Source: JBHIYN01 sp041984235
GTDB taxonomy: Bacteria; Pseudomonadota; Gammaproteobacteria; Ga0077536
Reading direction: 5' to 3'
NCBI GenBank assembly: GCA_041984235.1
Contig: JBHIYN010000022.1
Coordinates: 18,486 to 82,485 of the forward strand
Length of the DNA stretch: 64,000 bases
The translations under genes and the position numbers were made by a program. Shown one piece after another: positions 49,734 through 58,615 of the stretch. Under the pieces are notes generated by a model. That model searched no databases. It saw only the letters and a list, made by a program, of their open reading frames with translations, and was not told the origin of the DNA. Numbering within the stretch: the first letter of the stretch is position 1; each line of letters opens with the position of its first letter.

Positions 49734-50410
49734 GCCGCACGCTGGTCTCGTGGAGCTCGGGCAAGGACAGCGCCTGGATGCTGGGCGTGCTGGCGCGCGA
49801 TCCGGACATCGAGATCGCCGGGCTGGTCACGACCTTCAGCGAAGCGGCGGGGCGTGTCGCCATGCACGACGTGCGCCGCGAGCTGGTCGCCGCCCAGGCG
49901 CGCGCCGCCGGCCTGCCGCTGTGGGAGGTGATGCTGCCGGCGCCGTGCCCGAACGCGGTCTACGAGGAACGCATGGCCGAGCTGGTCGGGCACGCGCGGC
50001 TCGCCGGCATCGAGCAGATGGCCTTCGGTGATCTCTACCTCGAAGACATCCGTGCCTACCGCGAGCAGCGCCTGGCCGGCAGCGGCATCAGCGCGCTGTT
50101 TCCGATCTGGTGCGGGGCCGATGGCACCGCCGCGCTGGCGCGCGAGATGATCGACGCCGGCCTGCGCGCGATCGTGAGCACGGTCGACGGCAGCCGGCTC
50201 GACGCCGGCTGCGCCGGGCAGGTCTACGATCAGGCCTTCATCGACGCGCTGCCGGCCGGGGTCGATGCCTGCGGCGAGAATGGCGAGTTCCATACCTTCT
50301 GCCACGTCGCGCCGGCCTTCGCGCAGCCCATCGCCGTGCGCGCCGGCGCCGTCGCCGAGCGCGACGGCTTCGTCTATTGTGACGTCATGCCCGCAGGAGA
50401 CGACCGATGA
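49730..50410 (+). CDS. DUF71 / diphthine-ammonia ligase-like ATP-binding protein
   Basis: The 226-residue protein is an adenine nucleotide alpha-hydrolase-fold (N-type ATP pyrophosphatase) protein: the PP-loop LVSWSSGKDSAWML, MHDVRRELVAAQA and FGDLYLEDIRAYREQRLAG, ending GENGEFHTFC. Homologues in eukaryotes and archaea amidate diphthine; bacteria lack diphthamide, so the bacterial function is different and unknown, with B12-related roles proposed for some. It overlaps genes on both sides by ATGA, forming one translational unit with the BtuF-like and acetamidase genes. Confidence 0.9.
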   Translation: MSRTLVSWSSGKDSAWMLGVLARDPDIEIAGLVTTFSEAAGRVAMHDVRRELVAAQARAAGLPLWEVMLPAPCPNAVYEERMAELVGHARLAGIEQMAFGDLYLEDIRAYREQRLAGSGISALFPIWCGADGTAALAREMIDAGLRAIVSTVDGSRLDAGCAGQVYDQAFIDALPAGVDACGENGEFHTFCHVAPAFAQPIAVRAGAVAERDGFVYCDVMPAGDDR

Positions 50411-51330
50411 ACATCCCGACCATCCATCGCCATCAGCACCATCTCGGCTGGGACAACGCCAATGCGCCGCTCATGACCGTCGCGCCCGGCGAACGCATCG
50501 CGCTCGAGCTGATGGATGCCTCGCGCGGGCTGATGTCACTGCAGTCGACCGCCGACACCATCGGCGAGTTGAAGCTCGAGAACGCCAACCCGCTGAGCGG
50601 TCCGATCGCGATCGACGGCGCCGCGCCCGGTGACACCCTGGTCGTCAACATTCACGACTACGCCCTCTCGCCGTGGGGCTGGACCGCGATCATCCCCGGC
50701 TTCGGCCTGCTCGCTGACGACTTCGCCACGCCGTACCTGCACCTGTCGAAATACGATAGCGCGGCGATCGAGTTCGCACCCGGGATCCGCCTGCCGACAC
50801 GACCGTTCGCCGGCACCATCGGCGTCGCGCCGGCCGCTCCCGGCAACCACAGCGCGATCCCGCCGCTGCGCTGCGGCGGCAACATGGACGTGCGCTCGCT
50901 GGTCGCCGGCACCACTCTCTACCTGCCGGTCGAGGTCGAGGGCGCGCTGTTCTCGGTCGGCGATGGCCATGCGGCCCAGGGTGACGGTGAGCTGTGCGGC
51001 ACCGCCATCGAGACCACGCTCGGCATCGAGGTCAGCTTCGACCTGCTCAAGCGCGAGAGCAGCCCCTACCCGAGGTTTCGTGCACCGGCCGGCGCCATGC
51101 GGGAACCGTGCGAGACCCTGGTCACCACCGGCATCGGGCCGGATCTGTTCAGCGCCGCGCAGGACGCGGCGCGCTACCTCGTCGACCGCCTGGGCGCCGA
51201 GCACGGCCTGGCGCCGGAGCTGGCCTACTGCCTGCTCAGCGTCGCCGCCGACCTGCGCATCGCCGAGATCGTCAACGCGCCGCAGTGGACGGTGGCCTGC
51301 GCGCTGCCGCTGTCGATCTTCGACGCCTGA
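50407..51330 (+). CDS. Acetamidase/formamidase family amidohydrolase
   Basis: The 307-residue protein matches FmdA/AmdA-type amidases: GERIALELMDASRG near the N-terminus, LSGPIAIDGAAPGDTLVVNI, CGGNMDVRSLVAGTTLYLPV and GDGHAAQGDGELCGTAIE, the segments containing the metal-site Asp, His and Glu. Family members release ammonia from formamide, acetamide or similar amides in the cytoplasm. The start overlaps the preceding stop (ATGA). Confidence 0.94.
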   Translation: MNIPTIHRHQHHLGWDNANAPLMTVAPGERIALELMDASRGLMSLQSTADTIGELKLENANPLSGPIAIDGAAPGDTLVVNIHDYALSPWGWTAIIPGFGLLADDFATPYLHLSKYDSAAIEFAPGIRLPTRPFAGTIGVAPAAPGNHSAIPPLRCGGNMDVRSLVAGTTLYLPVEVEGALFSVGDGHAAQGDGELCGTAIETTLGIEVSFDLLKRESSPYPRFRAPAGAMREPCETLVTTGIGPDLFSAAQDAARYLVDRLGAEHGLAPELAYCLLSVAADLRIAEIVNAPQWTVACALPLSIFDA

Positions 51331-51355
51331 GCGCGGCAATCACCGGGAGCCGAGC

Positions 51356-52849
51356 ATGTCATCGTCCATCGTCATCTCAGGCTGGGGCCAGTGCACCCAG
51401 CGCAAGAACGCCAGTCCGCCGTGGCTGGATCCGCTCGACATGATGGAGCAGGCCGCGCGCGACGCCGGTGCGCAGGCCGGTGCCGGGGTGCTGGAGCATC
51501 TCGACGCCATCCTGGTGGTCCGCACGCAGAGCCGCGTGCTGGACGCACCGGACGTCGAGCTCGCGCGGCGCCTGGGCGCGCGCCCGCGGCTGTCGCGGGT
51601 GTCGGGGATCGGTGGCCAGGTACCGCAGCAATACGTCAACGAGGCTGCCGGCATGCTCGCGCGCGGCGAGGTCGAATCGGTCCTGATCTGCGGCGCGGAA
51701 ACCTACTACCCGCGCGATGCGTCGGCGGTGCGCGGCGAGGCGGCACTGGTGCAGGGGATCCCGGAAGACTACGACGCCGAGGACGCCATCGGCACCAGTC
51801 CGCTCGAAGAGCGCCACGGACTGAGTCTGCCGATCCATGGCTTTCCCCTGTTCGAGAACGCGCTGTGGGCGGCCTCCGCGATGTCACGCGAGGCGTGGCT
51901 GGCGCGCGTCGGTGCCCTGTGGTCCGGCTTCAGCGCCGTCGCCGCGCAGCATCCCAACGCGTGGACACAATCCGCGGTGGACGCGCAGACCATCGTCACG
52001 CCGACACCCGACAACCGGCCCATCGCCTTCCCCTACACCAAGCGCATGGTGTCGCTGGTGATGGCGGATCTCGGCGCGGCGGTGATCCTGACCACCGCCG
52101 AACGCGCGGCGCGCACACGCGACGGCGCCGGCACGCCGGTCTATTTCCGTGGCGGCGGCTTCGCCCGCGACCGCCAACGTTTCCTCGCCGAGAAGGCCGA
52201 CTTCACGCGCAGCCCGGCGCTGGCCCAGGCCGCGGCGCGCGCCGAGGTGCGCGCCGGCCTCAACGCCGCCGACATCGCGTGCTTCGACCTCTATTCCTGC
52301 TTCCCCTGCGCGGTCAACGTCGCCCGCCGCCACCTCGGTCTCGCCGACGACGACCCGCGTCCGCTGACCCAGACCGGTGGCCTCGGCTTCTTCGGCGGTC
52401 CGGGCAGCAACTACGCGCTGCACGGCATTGCCAGCATGGCCGAGACGCTGGCCGCAGGCCGTTACGCCAGCGGCATGACCACGGCGCTCGGCTGGTTCAT
52501 GCACAAGTACGCGGTCGGCATTTACGCCACGACGCAGGGACGCGGCGATCCCGACCGCGCCGCGCGCGAAGACGCCGAACGCCCGGACGCCGGCGACCCA
52601 CCGGTCACCATCGACGAACATCCTCGCGGCAGTGGCCGCATCGAGACCTGGACGGTGGTCTACGATCGCGAGCGCAACCCGGCACGCGGTATCGTTTACG
52701 GCCGCACCATGGGCGGCGCACGCTTCGTCGCCAACTCGCCGCACGATGCGGCGAGCTACGCCGCGCTCACCGACGAGAACGTGATCGGCCGGCAGGTCGA
52801 GCTGAGCGCGGCCGACGACGGCCGTACCCTGGCCACGCTCGCGGCCTGA
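51356..52849 (+). CDS. Thiolase-like protein (SCP2-type/TLP)
   Basis: The 497-residue protein belongs to the acetyl-CoA acetyltransferase/lipid-transfer-protein branch of thiolases. Conserved blocks are VISGWGQCTQRK, SGIGGQVPQQYVNEAAGMLA, LICGAETYYPRDASAV, FDLYSCFPCAVNVARRHLGL and TGGLGFFGGPGSNYALHG. Where active thiolases have the nucleophilic cysteine, this protein has GIGGQVP, and the HPF-type histidine region reads CFPCAV. It may therefore bind acyl-CoA without normal Claisen activity. A partner OB-fold (DUF35) protein is often needed in this branch and is not seen. Confidence 0.85.
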   Translation: MSSSIVISGWGQCTQRKNASPPWLDPLDMMEQAARDAGAQAGAGVLEHLDAILVVRTQSRVLDAPDVELARRLGARPRLSRVSGIGGQVPQQYVNEAAGMLARGEVESVLICGAETYYPRDASAVRGEAALVQGIPEDYDAEDAIGTSPLEERHGLSLPIHGFPLFENALWAASAMSREAWLARVGALWSGFSAVAAQHPNAWTQSAVDAQTIVTPTPDNRPIAFPYTKRMVSLVMADLGAAVILTTAERAARTRDGAGTPVYFRGGGFARDRQRFLAEKADFTRSPALAQAAARAEVRAGLNAADIACFDLYSCFPCAVNVARRHLGLADDDPRPLTQTGGLGFFGGPGSNYALHGIASMAETLAAGRYASGMTTALGWFMHKYAVGIYATTQGRGDPDRAAREDAERPDAGDPPVTIDEHPRGSGRIETWTVVYDRERNPARGIVYGRTMGGARFVANSPHDAASYAALTDENVIGRQVELSAADDGRTLATLAA

Positions 52850-52853
52850 GACC

Positions 52854-53222
52854 ATGGCCGGCAAGTCCATCGACGAAGCACGCCTGGACCGCGTCGTCGC
52901 CGAGGCACGGCGCGCACGGGAGCAGCGCGAGCGTGGCTACCGCGAACGCGCACTCGCCATGTACCCGTGGGTCTGCGGGCGCTGCGGCCGCAGCTTCGAC
53001 CGCGCCAACGTGCATGAGCTGACCGTGCACCATCGCGATCACGACCACGACAACAACCCCGCCGACGGCAGCAACTGGGAGTTGCTGTGCCTGTACTGCC
53101 ATGACAACGAGCACCAGCGACGGCTCGAGGCAGGTGCTGCCGGCGGCGACGATCCCGCCACGGACGGCGCGCGGCACAAGGCTTTCGCCGGGCTGTCGGA
53201 ACTGCTGGCCAAGAAGGACTGA
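52854..53222 (+). CDS. yajD: YajD-family HNH nuclease
   Basis: The 122-residue protein has the HNH motif and its zinc-binding cysteines: YPWVCGRCGRSFDRANV, LTVHHRDHDHDNNPADGSN and WELLCLYCHDNEHQR. It is the YajD type of small stand-alone HNH endonucleases. The N-terminal helix is highly basic, with EARRAREQRERGYRERAL. It lies 4 bp after the thiolase gene. No restriction or mobile element partner is near. Confidence 0.94.
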   Translation: MAGKSIDEARLDRVVAEARRAREQRERGYRERALAMYPWVCGRCGRSFDRANVHELTVHHRDHDHDNNPADGSNWELLCLYCHDNEHQRRLEAGAAGGDDPATDGARHKAFAGLSELLAKKD

Positions 53223-53237
53223 GGCGAAACCGCGCGC

Positions 53238-54992
53238 TCAGCGGTTGGTCACCCACAGCGAGGACTGGTCGAGCAAGACGCCAAGCTCGCCGGCAGCGAC
53301 ATCGGCCTCAGCACGTTCGGTGTAGCCGGCGACGCGCACCCGGTACCAGGTCTGCCCGTCGATCTCCGCCGTCTGCACGCTGGGCTCCAGGCCCGCCACG
53401 GCCATGCGCCGCAGCAGGGGTTCGGCGCTGGCGCGGTCGCGGAACGAGGCGACGTTGATCTGCCACTGCGGCGCCGCGGGGTCCGGCGGCGCTGCGGGTG
53501 CCGGCGCAGGGTCCGCCCCGTCACCGGCAGCGATCGGCGCCGCCGGCACGGCCTGCGCCGGTGCGGCGTCGGGCGCGGCGGACGGTGCGTCCTGCGGCGG
53601 CGCCACGAGCTCGCCGAGTACGCGCTCGGAAGCGTGTTCGACGCTGGCCTGGTCGGCGACCAGCAAGGCCTCGGTCATAGCAAGGTCGTCGAGCGCCAGC
53701 GTGCCGCTGGCGTATTTCAGCATCAGCCGATCGACGACGAAGTTACGCAGTGCGCGTGACAGGTTGCGGCGCGCGGTGAAGACGTTCTTGTGGGCCTCGA
53801 TGACGTCGGCGATGGTGCGGAACCCGCCTTCGTACTGGGTGCGGATCGCCTCCAGCGCGGCCTGGCTGGAGGCCAGCGCGCGGCGCGTGGCCTGCGTCTC
53901 CGCTACCGACATCTCGATGCGGCGATAGGCCTCCGCGGTTTCGCGCATGACCGCACGCTGCTCCGCCTCGGCACGCGATTCGGCTTCGGCCATGCGATGA
54001 CCGGCCGCCTTCTGCCGGTACCAGGTCGCACCGCCCTGGAAGATCGGGACTTCGACCTCGAGGCCGATACTGCGCGAGTTGATGTCGGTGTTGCCGAATC
54101 GTCCGCCCTGCGAATCGTGTCCGTAGCGCCCGACCAGGTCGATGCTCGGCAAGTGCCCGGCGCGCGCTATGCGGCGATCGAAGTCGGCCAGCTCGATCAG
54201 TGAACGGGACGACAGCACACGCGGATTGCGTTCGGCGGCCAGCGCCGTCCAGTGCCCGAGGTCGGCTGGCGACGGCGGCGCGGGCACCAGGTCGTCGCCC
54301 AGCCGCATGCCGATGCTGACCTCGCTGCCGACCAGCTCACGCAGCGCGGCAAGACCGATCTCGATGGCACTCTCGGCACGCACCAGCTCGGCGGCCGCGC
54401 GATCGACGTCGGCCTGTGCCTCGATCAGCTCCGCCTCGGTCGCACCGCCGAGCTCGTAGCGCGTGCGAACCTGTTCGAGCTGGGCCTCGAGCGCACGCTT
54501 CTCGGCGGTACCGGTCACGAGATCGTCGCGAGCGCCCAGCACGTCGAAGTAGCGCCGCACGATCTGCATCACCATCTCGGCGTAATACAGCGCCACCTCG
54601 GCCTCGGCACGGGCCACGCGCTCGTCGCTCTGCTTGAGCCGCAGCCAGCGATCCCAGTGCAGGACCGGTTGCCGCGCCTCGGCCTCGTAGAACTCGGAAT
54701 CGAAACTCTGGCGACCGTCCAGGCCGACCGCACCGCTGGCGACGTCGATGTCCTGGGTGTTGCCGGCGGCGCGCGCATGGAAGCTGACCGCCGGCAGCAG
54801 GTCGGCACGCACCACGTTGTACTCGCTGCGCGCCGCCTCGGCCGCGGCCAGCACGGCCTGGTAACTGGGATCCTCCTGTTCGGCACGCGCGACCAGCGCG
54901 GCCAGCTCGCCGCCTAAAACAAGCGGTGCCGCGGCCGCTAGTAGCAACAGCGAAAAAGCGCGCGCGCAGGATTTCGTGAGTTCCGGCCCCAT
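53238..54992 (-). CDS. TolC-family outer-membrane channel with C-terminal SPOR domain
   Basis: The 584-residue protein starts with a signal peptide (RAFSLLLLAAAAPLVLGG). It then has two TolC-type repeats of long alpha-helical hairpins: EQEDPSYQAVLAAAEAARSE, VRTRYELGGATEAELIEAQA and AIRTQYEGGFRTIADVIEAH (the turn motif of TolC proteins). An Ala/Pro-rich linker follows, then a SPOR domain in the last 75 or so residues (WQINVASFRDRASAEPLLRR, WYRVRVAGYTERAEADV). SPOR binds denuded peptidoglycan at division sites; its fusion to TolC is unusual. The gene is divergent from the HlyD-like gene of the export cluster and probably supplies its outer membrane pore. Confidence 0.92.
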   Translation of the reverse strand: MGPELTKSCARAFSLLLLAAAAPLVLGGELAALVARAEQEDPSYQAVLAAAEAARSEYNVVRADLLPAVSFHARAAGNTQDIDVASGAVGLDGRQSFDSEFYEAEARQPVLHWDRWLRLKQSDERVARAEAEVALYYAEMVMQIVRRYFDVLGARDDLVTGTAEKRALEAQLEQVRTRYELGGATEAELIEAQADVDRAAAELVRAESAIEIGLAALRELVGSEVSIGMRLGDDLVPAPPSPADLGHWTALAAERNPRVLSSRSLIELADFDRRIARAGHLPSIDLVGRYGHDSQGGRFGNTDINSRSIGLEVEVPIFQGGATWYRQKAAGHRMAEAESRAEAEQRAVMRETAEAYRRIEMSVAETQATRRALASSQAALEAIRTQYEGGFRTIADVIEAHKNVFTARRNLSRALRNFVVDRLMLKYASGTLALDDLAMTEALLVADQASVEHASERVLGELVAPPQDAPSAAPDAAPAQAVPAAPIAAGDGADPAPAPAAPPDPAAPQWQINVASFRDRASAEPLLRRMAVAGLEPSVQTAEIDGQTWYRVRVAGYTERAEADVAAGELGVLLDQSSLWVTNR

Positions 54993-55031
54993 ACCCCGAA
55001 AGCTAGCACAAAGAAATGCAAATAACTATAT

Positions 55032-55060
55032 TTGATAATAGGTTATCGGGTTTATTTAAA
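55032..55060 (+). promoter_or_regulatory. Sigma-70-like promoter of the export cluster
   Basis: TTGATA at 55032-55037 and TTTAAA at 55055-55060 are 17 bp apart in a conspicuously AT-rich 60-bp stretch, the lowest-GC spot of the region. They would start transcription about 23 bp before the GTG of the HlyD-like gene; the divergent TolC promoter must lie in the same 97-bp gap. Confidence 0.55.
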
Positions 55061-55089
55061 CTCGTTTATAGACCAAGCCCGGAGCCGGT

Positions 55090-56454
55090 GTGAGCGCCGC
55101 AGCGCAACACGACAGGCGCCGGGCCGCGCCACTGGCGCTGGTCGGCGGGGGCGCGGCGGCACGGCGCGCCGCAGCCGACGAGGTGCTGACGGCACTCGAA
55201 ATCCTGCTCGGCGGCGGCCCGCCGGGCGAGCGAGCGCGCGCGCTGAGCGAGCATCTCGCGCAGGCCTGGGCCTGTGACCGCGTGGCCGTGCTGGTGCGCG
55301 GCGGGCGCGGGCGCATGCGTATTCTCGCCGTCTCCGGTGGCGGCTCGATCGGCCCGCGCACACCGCTCGGCCACCGCCTGCGCCACCTCGTGCGCGTCGC
55401 CGCGGACACCAATACCGTGCACGGCGACGGCACGCTGCTGGCGCTGCCCGCCCCTGACGCCGATGGACGCGCACAGGCATTCCTGGTCTGCGAGCGCCGT
55501 GCTCCCGAGGCCGCCTTCAGCAAGGTCGAGAAAGCGCGCTTCAGCGCTCTCGCGACCCGTCTCGGGCCGCCACTGGCGGTGGTCCGCAACGCCGCGCGCG
55601 ACCCCGTCGCCAGCCTGCGCCACGCGCTGAGCCGCGGCGGCAGTGGGCGCCGCAGGCGCCTCGCGCTGGCCGCGGCGGCCGCCCTGCTCGCTGCCCTCGC
55701 CGGGATCCCCGCGCCCTACCAGGTCACCGGTCTCGCCGGCATCGAGGGCCAGCGCCAGCGCGCCCTGGTTGCCCCCATGGATACCTATATCGAGGCCGTT
55801 CACGTACAGGCCGGGCAACGCATCGCCGCGGGCGCACCGGTCGTCACCTTCAGCGACCAGGACCTGCGTCTCGAGCAGGTCAAGTGGGCCGGCGAACGTG
55901 CCCGCGCCGTCTCCGCCCAGCGCGACGCGGCAGCGCGACAGGACCGCGCCAAGCTGCGCGTACTCGAGGCCCAGATCGAACATGCCAGTGCCGAGCTCGA
56001 GCGGGTCGGCGCACGGCTCGCGCGCCGCGAGCTGCGCGCACCGCAGGCCGGCACCATCGTCTCCGGCGATCTCAGCCAGCGGCTGGGCGCGCCGGTGCGG
56101 CGTGGCGAGATCCTGTTCGAGCTGGTGCCCGGGGACGACTACCGCCTGCGTCTCGCGATCGCGGAGCACGACATCGAAGACCTGTCGCCGGGGATGCGCG
56201 GACGGGTGCGCCTGAACGCGTTTCCCGGGCGTGAGCTTGGCTTCGAGCTGGCGCGCATTACGCCGCTTGCCGAGGCCAGTGCCGAAGGCAACCACTTCCT
56301 CGCCTACGCGACCCTCGCCGGCCCGACCCCGCCGCTGCGGCCCGGCATGAGCGGTATCGCGCACATCGACGCCGGCACGCGCCCGCTGCTCGCGAGCTGG
56401 ACCCGCTCGCTGCGCCTGTGGCTGACCCTGAGCTGGTGGCGCTGGTTTGGCTGA
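55090..56454 (+). CDS. HlyD-like membrane-fusion protein with N-terminal GAF-like domain
   Basis: GTG 55090 follows GGAG by 5 bp; the product has 454 residues. Residues 25-175 look like a cytoplasmic GAF domain (EHLAQAWACDRVAVLVRGGR, FSKVEKARFSALATRLGPPL). A membrane helix follows at about 195-215 (LALAAAAALLAALAGIP), then the periplasmic adaptor part: barrel-sandwich strands VAPMDTYIEAVHVQAGQRIA, a coiled coil (residues 275-320), APQAGTIVSGDLSQRLGAPV and a beta-barrel end. HlyD-type adaptors link an inner-membrane unit to TolC. A sensory GAF fused to an adaptor is rare. Confidence 0.88.
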   Translation: MSAAAQHDRRRAAPLALVGGGAAARRAAADEVLTALEILLGGGPPGERARALSEHLAQAWACDRVAVLVRGGRGRMRILAVSGGGSIGPRTPLGHRLRHLVRVAADTNTVHGDGTLLALPAPDADGRAQAFLVCERRAPEAAFSKVEKARFSALATRLGPPLAVVRNAARDPVASLRHALSRGGSGRRRRLALAAAAALLAALAGIPAPYQVTGLAGIEGQRQRALVAPMDTYIEAVHVQAGQRIAAGAPVVTFSDQDLRLEQVKWAGERARAVSAQRDAAARQDRAKLRVLEAQIEHASAELERVGARLARRELRAPQAGTIVSGDLSQRLGAPVRRGEILFELVPGDDYRLRLAIAEHDIEDLSPGMRGRVRLNAFPGRELGFELARITPLAEASAEGNHFLAYATLAGPTPPLRPGMSGIAHIDAGTRPLLASWTRSLRLWLTLSWWRWFG

Positions 56455-58597
56455 GCAGACGACAACCGCGGACGCGGGTGCCTGTCTATGGCCGGTGCTG
56501 GCGCCGCTGACCCCGCGCCTGAGTCCCTACGCCGAGGTCACCCTGCAGCACTTCCGCGGGCGGCCCTGGTACGTGGTCAGCGACCGTGCCAGCGGCGCGG
56601 CCTTTCGCCTGTCCGCGGCGATGGCGGTGGTCCTGGAGCAGGACGCTGCGGTGGGTGGCACGCTCGCCGAGCGCCTCGCACACAGCACAGCCGATCCGCC
56701 ACCTGCCGAGCGCGAGGCCCTCGCCCGCGCCACGCTGCGCCTGTACGCGGGCGGCCTGCTCGAGTTCGAGCCGGCCTCCGCGGTGCCCGCGGCGGTGCGC
56801 GCACTACGCACCGACCCGTTGCAGCGGCGGCGCCTGAACCCACTCGCACTGCGCCTGCCGCTGGGCGATCCGGATCGCTGGCTGACCCGCCTCGCGCCCT
56901 TCGCGCGGGTGCTGTTCAGCCGCGCCACCGGCCTCGCCTTTGCGCTGCTCGTCGCCGTACTCGCCCTGCTCGGCGCCATGCATGGACCGGCGCTCACCGC
57001 GGATCTGCTGAGCCAGCTCGACTCGCCGGTCAACTGGTGGCTGTACGCGCTCGCCTACGTCGGCCTGAAGACCTTCCACGAGCTCGCGCACGCCTTCGCG
57101 GTCAAACGCTGGGGCGGCCATGTGCACGAAGTCGGCGTGATGCTGCTGGTGTTCTTCCCGGTACCCTACGTCGACGCCAGCGCCTCGACCGCGTTCAGCG
57201 ACAAGTACGCACGCATCACGGTCGCAGGCGCCGGCATCGCCGCCGAGCTCACCGCCGCCGCGCTGGCGTTACTGGTGTGGCTGCACACCGCTCCCGGCCT
57301 GGTGCACACGCTGGCTTTCGACGTGGTCGTCATCGGCAGCCTGTCGACGCTGCTGTTCAACGGCAACCCGCTGATGCGCTTCGACGCCTACTACGCGTTC
57401 TCCGACCTGGTCGAGATCCCCAACCTCTACACGCGCGCGCGCAGTCACCTCGCCGATCTCGTGCTGGCGCGCGTTCTCGGCGTGCGCGGCGCCGGCACCG
57501 CGGCGGCCAGTGCCGGCGAGGCGCGCTGGCTGACGGGCTATGGCGCGGCCTCGGTGATCTACCGCAGCGGCGTACTGCTGGCCATCGCGCTCTACCTGGC
57601 GACGCAATTCTTCATCATCGGTACGGCCTTCGCGCTGTGGCTGCTGGCCACCGAGTTCGTCGTTCCCCTGTGGCGTTTTCTCGCCCGCGCGCACCGACTC
57701 GATCGTCGCGCGCGGCGCCGGCTCGGTGCCGGCACGCGCCTCGCCGCGGGGCTGCTCGCGGGGCTGGCGGCCGCCGCCTGGGTACCGCTGCCACAGGCGA
57801 CGGTCGCGCCCGGCGTGGTCGCAACCGCGGACGACACGCGTCTGCGCGCGGGCACCGAGGGCTTCGTGCGCGCGGTGTACCGCGCGCCCGGGGATCGCGT
57901 CGCCGCGGGCGATCCCGTGCTCGCCCTGGAGGACGACAACCTGCGCCTGGAGCTCGCTGCGGCGCAGGCGCGGGTGCGCGAGCTCACCGCCGAACACACC
58001 GCGGCCGCCGGCGTCGACCGCGCCGCGGCGCGCGTGATCGAGGACAGCCTCGCCGCGAGCCGCCGCCACGCCGCGGCCATCGCCGAACGCGTAGAGCGGC
58101 TGACCGTGCGCGCGCCGGCCGCCGGCATCCTGGTGTCCGGCGACCTCGCCGACCTTCAGGACGCGTGGGTTGCCCGCGGCGAGACGCTGGCTTACGTCGC
58201 CGATCCGGGTCGGGTCATCGTGCGCGCCGTGGTGCCGGAGTCGCGCCTCGACCTGCTCGACGAGCCGCCGCGGGCGATCAGCCTGCGCCTGGCCGATTCA
58301 CCGCAGGTCGCGGTAGCCGCGCGCGCCGTGGGCGGCGTCCCGGCCTCGCTGGAACGGCTGCCGAGCGCCGCCCTGGGCACCGCCGGGGGCGGACCGATCG
58401 CGGTCGACCCGGGCGCCGGGGACCGCGTCACCCCGCTGGTGCGGGTCTTCGAGCTCGCCGTCGCGCCGCTCGCGCCGTTGCCCGCAGCGCGCGTCGACGG
58501 CCGCGCCTGGGTGCGTTTCGAGCATGCTGCGGAGCCCCTGCTGCCGCGCGCCCTGCGTGCCCTGCAGCGCCTCGTGCTGGCTAAATTTCCCGGCTGA
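56447..58597 (+). CDS. M50 metallopeptidase-like membrane protein with HlyD-like C-terminus
   Basis: The start is TTG 56447, overlapping the previous gene by 8 bp; the product has 716 residues. The cytoplasmic N-terminus (30-120) resembles the PqqD-like/winged region of such proteins. The membrane core has the site-2-protease motif His211-Glu-Leu-Ala-His215 (FHELAHAFAVKRWGG) and the third ligand in NPLMRFDAYYAFSD (Asp313). After about residue 440 a HlyD-like barrel-sandwich and coiled coil follow (GTEGFVRAVYRAPGDRVAAG, LRLELAAAQARVRELTAEH). The layout is that of 'putative peptide zinc metalloprotease' proteins found in peptide and adhesin export clusters. It may cleave or thread the exported substrate. 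Confidence 0.9.
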   Translation: MAEQTTTADAGACLWPVLAPLTPRLSPYAEVTLQHFRGRPWYVVSDRASGAAFRLSAAMAVVLEQDAAVGGTLAERLAHSTADPPPAEREALARATLRLYAGGLLEFEPASAVPAAVRALRTDPLQRRRLNPLALRLPLGDPDRWLTRLAPFARVLFSRATGLAFALLVAVLALLGAMHGPALTADLLSQLDSPVNWWLYALAYVGLKTFHELAHAFAVKRWGGHVHEVGVMLLVFFPVPYVDASASTAFSDKYARITVAGAGIAAELTAAALALLVWLHTAPGLVHTLAFDVVVIGSLSTLLFNGNPLMRFDAYYAFSDLVEIPNLYTRARSHLADLVLARVLGVRGAGTAAASAGEARWLTGYGAASVIYRSGVLLAIALYLATQFFIIGTAFALWLLATEFVVPLWRFLARAHRLDRRARRRLGAGTRLAAGLLAGLAAAAWVPLPQATVAPGVVATADDTRLRAGTEGFVRAVYRAPGDRVAAGDPVLALEDDNLRLELAAAQARVRELTAEHTAAAGVDRAAARVIEDSLAASRRHAAAIAERVERLTVRAPAAGILVSGDLADLQDAWVARGETLAYVADPGRVIVRAVVPESRLDLLDEPPRAISLRLADSPQVAVAARAVGGVPASLERLPSAALGTAGGGPIAVDPGAGDRVTPLVRVFELAVAPLAPLPAARVDGRAWVRFEHAAEPLLPRALRALQRLVLAKFPG

Positions 58598-58615
58598 CGG
58601 GCCGCTACCCCACTC

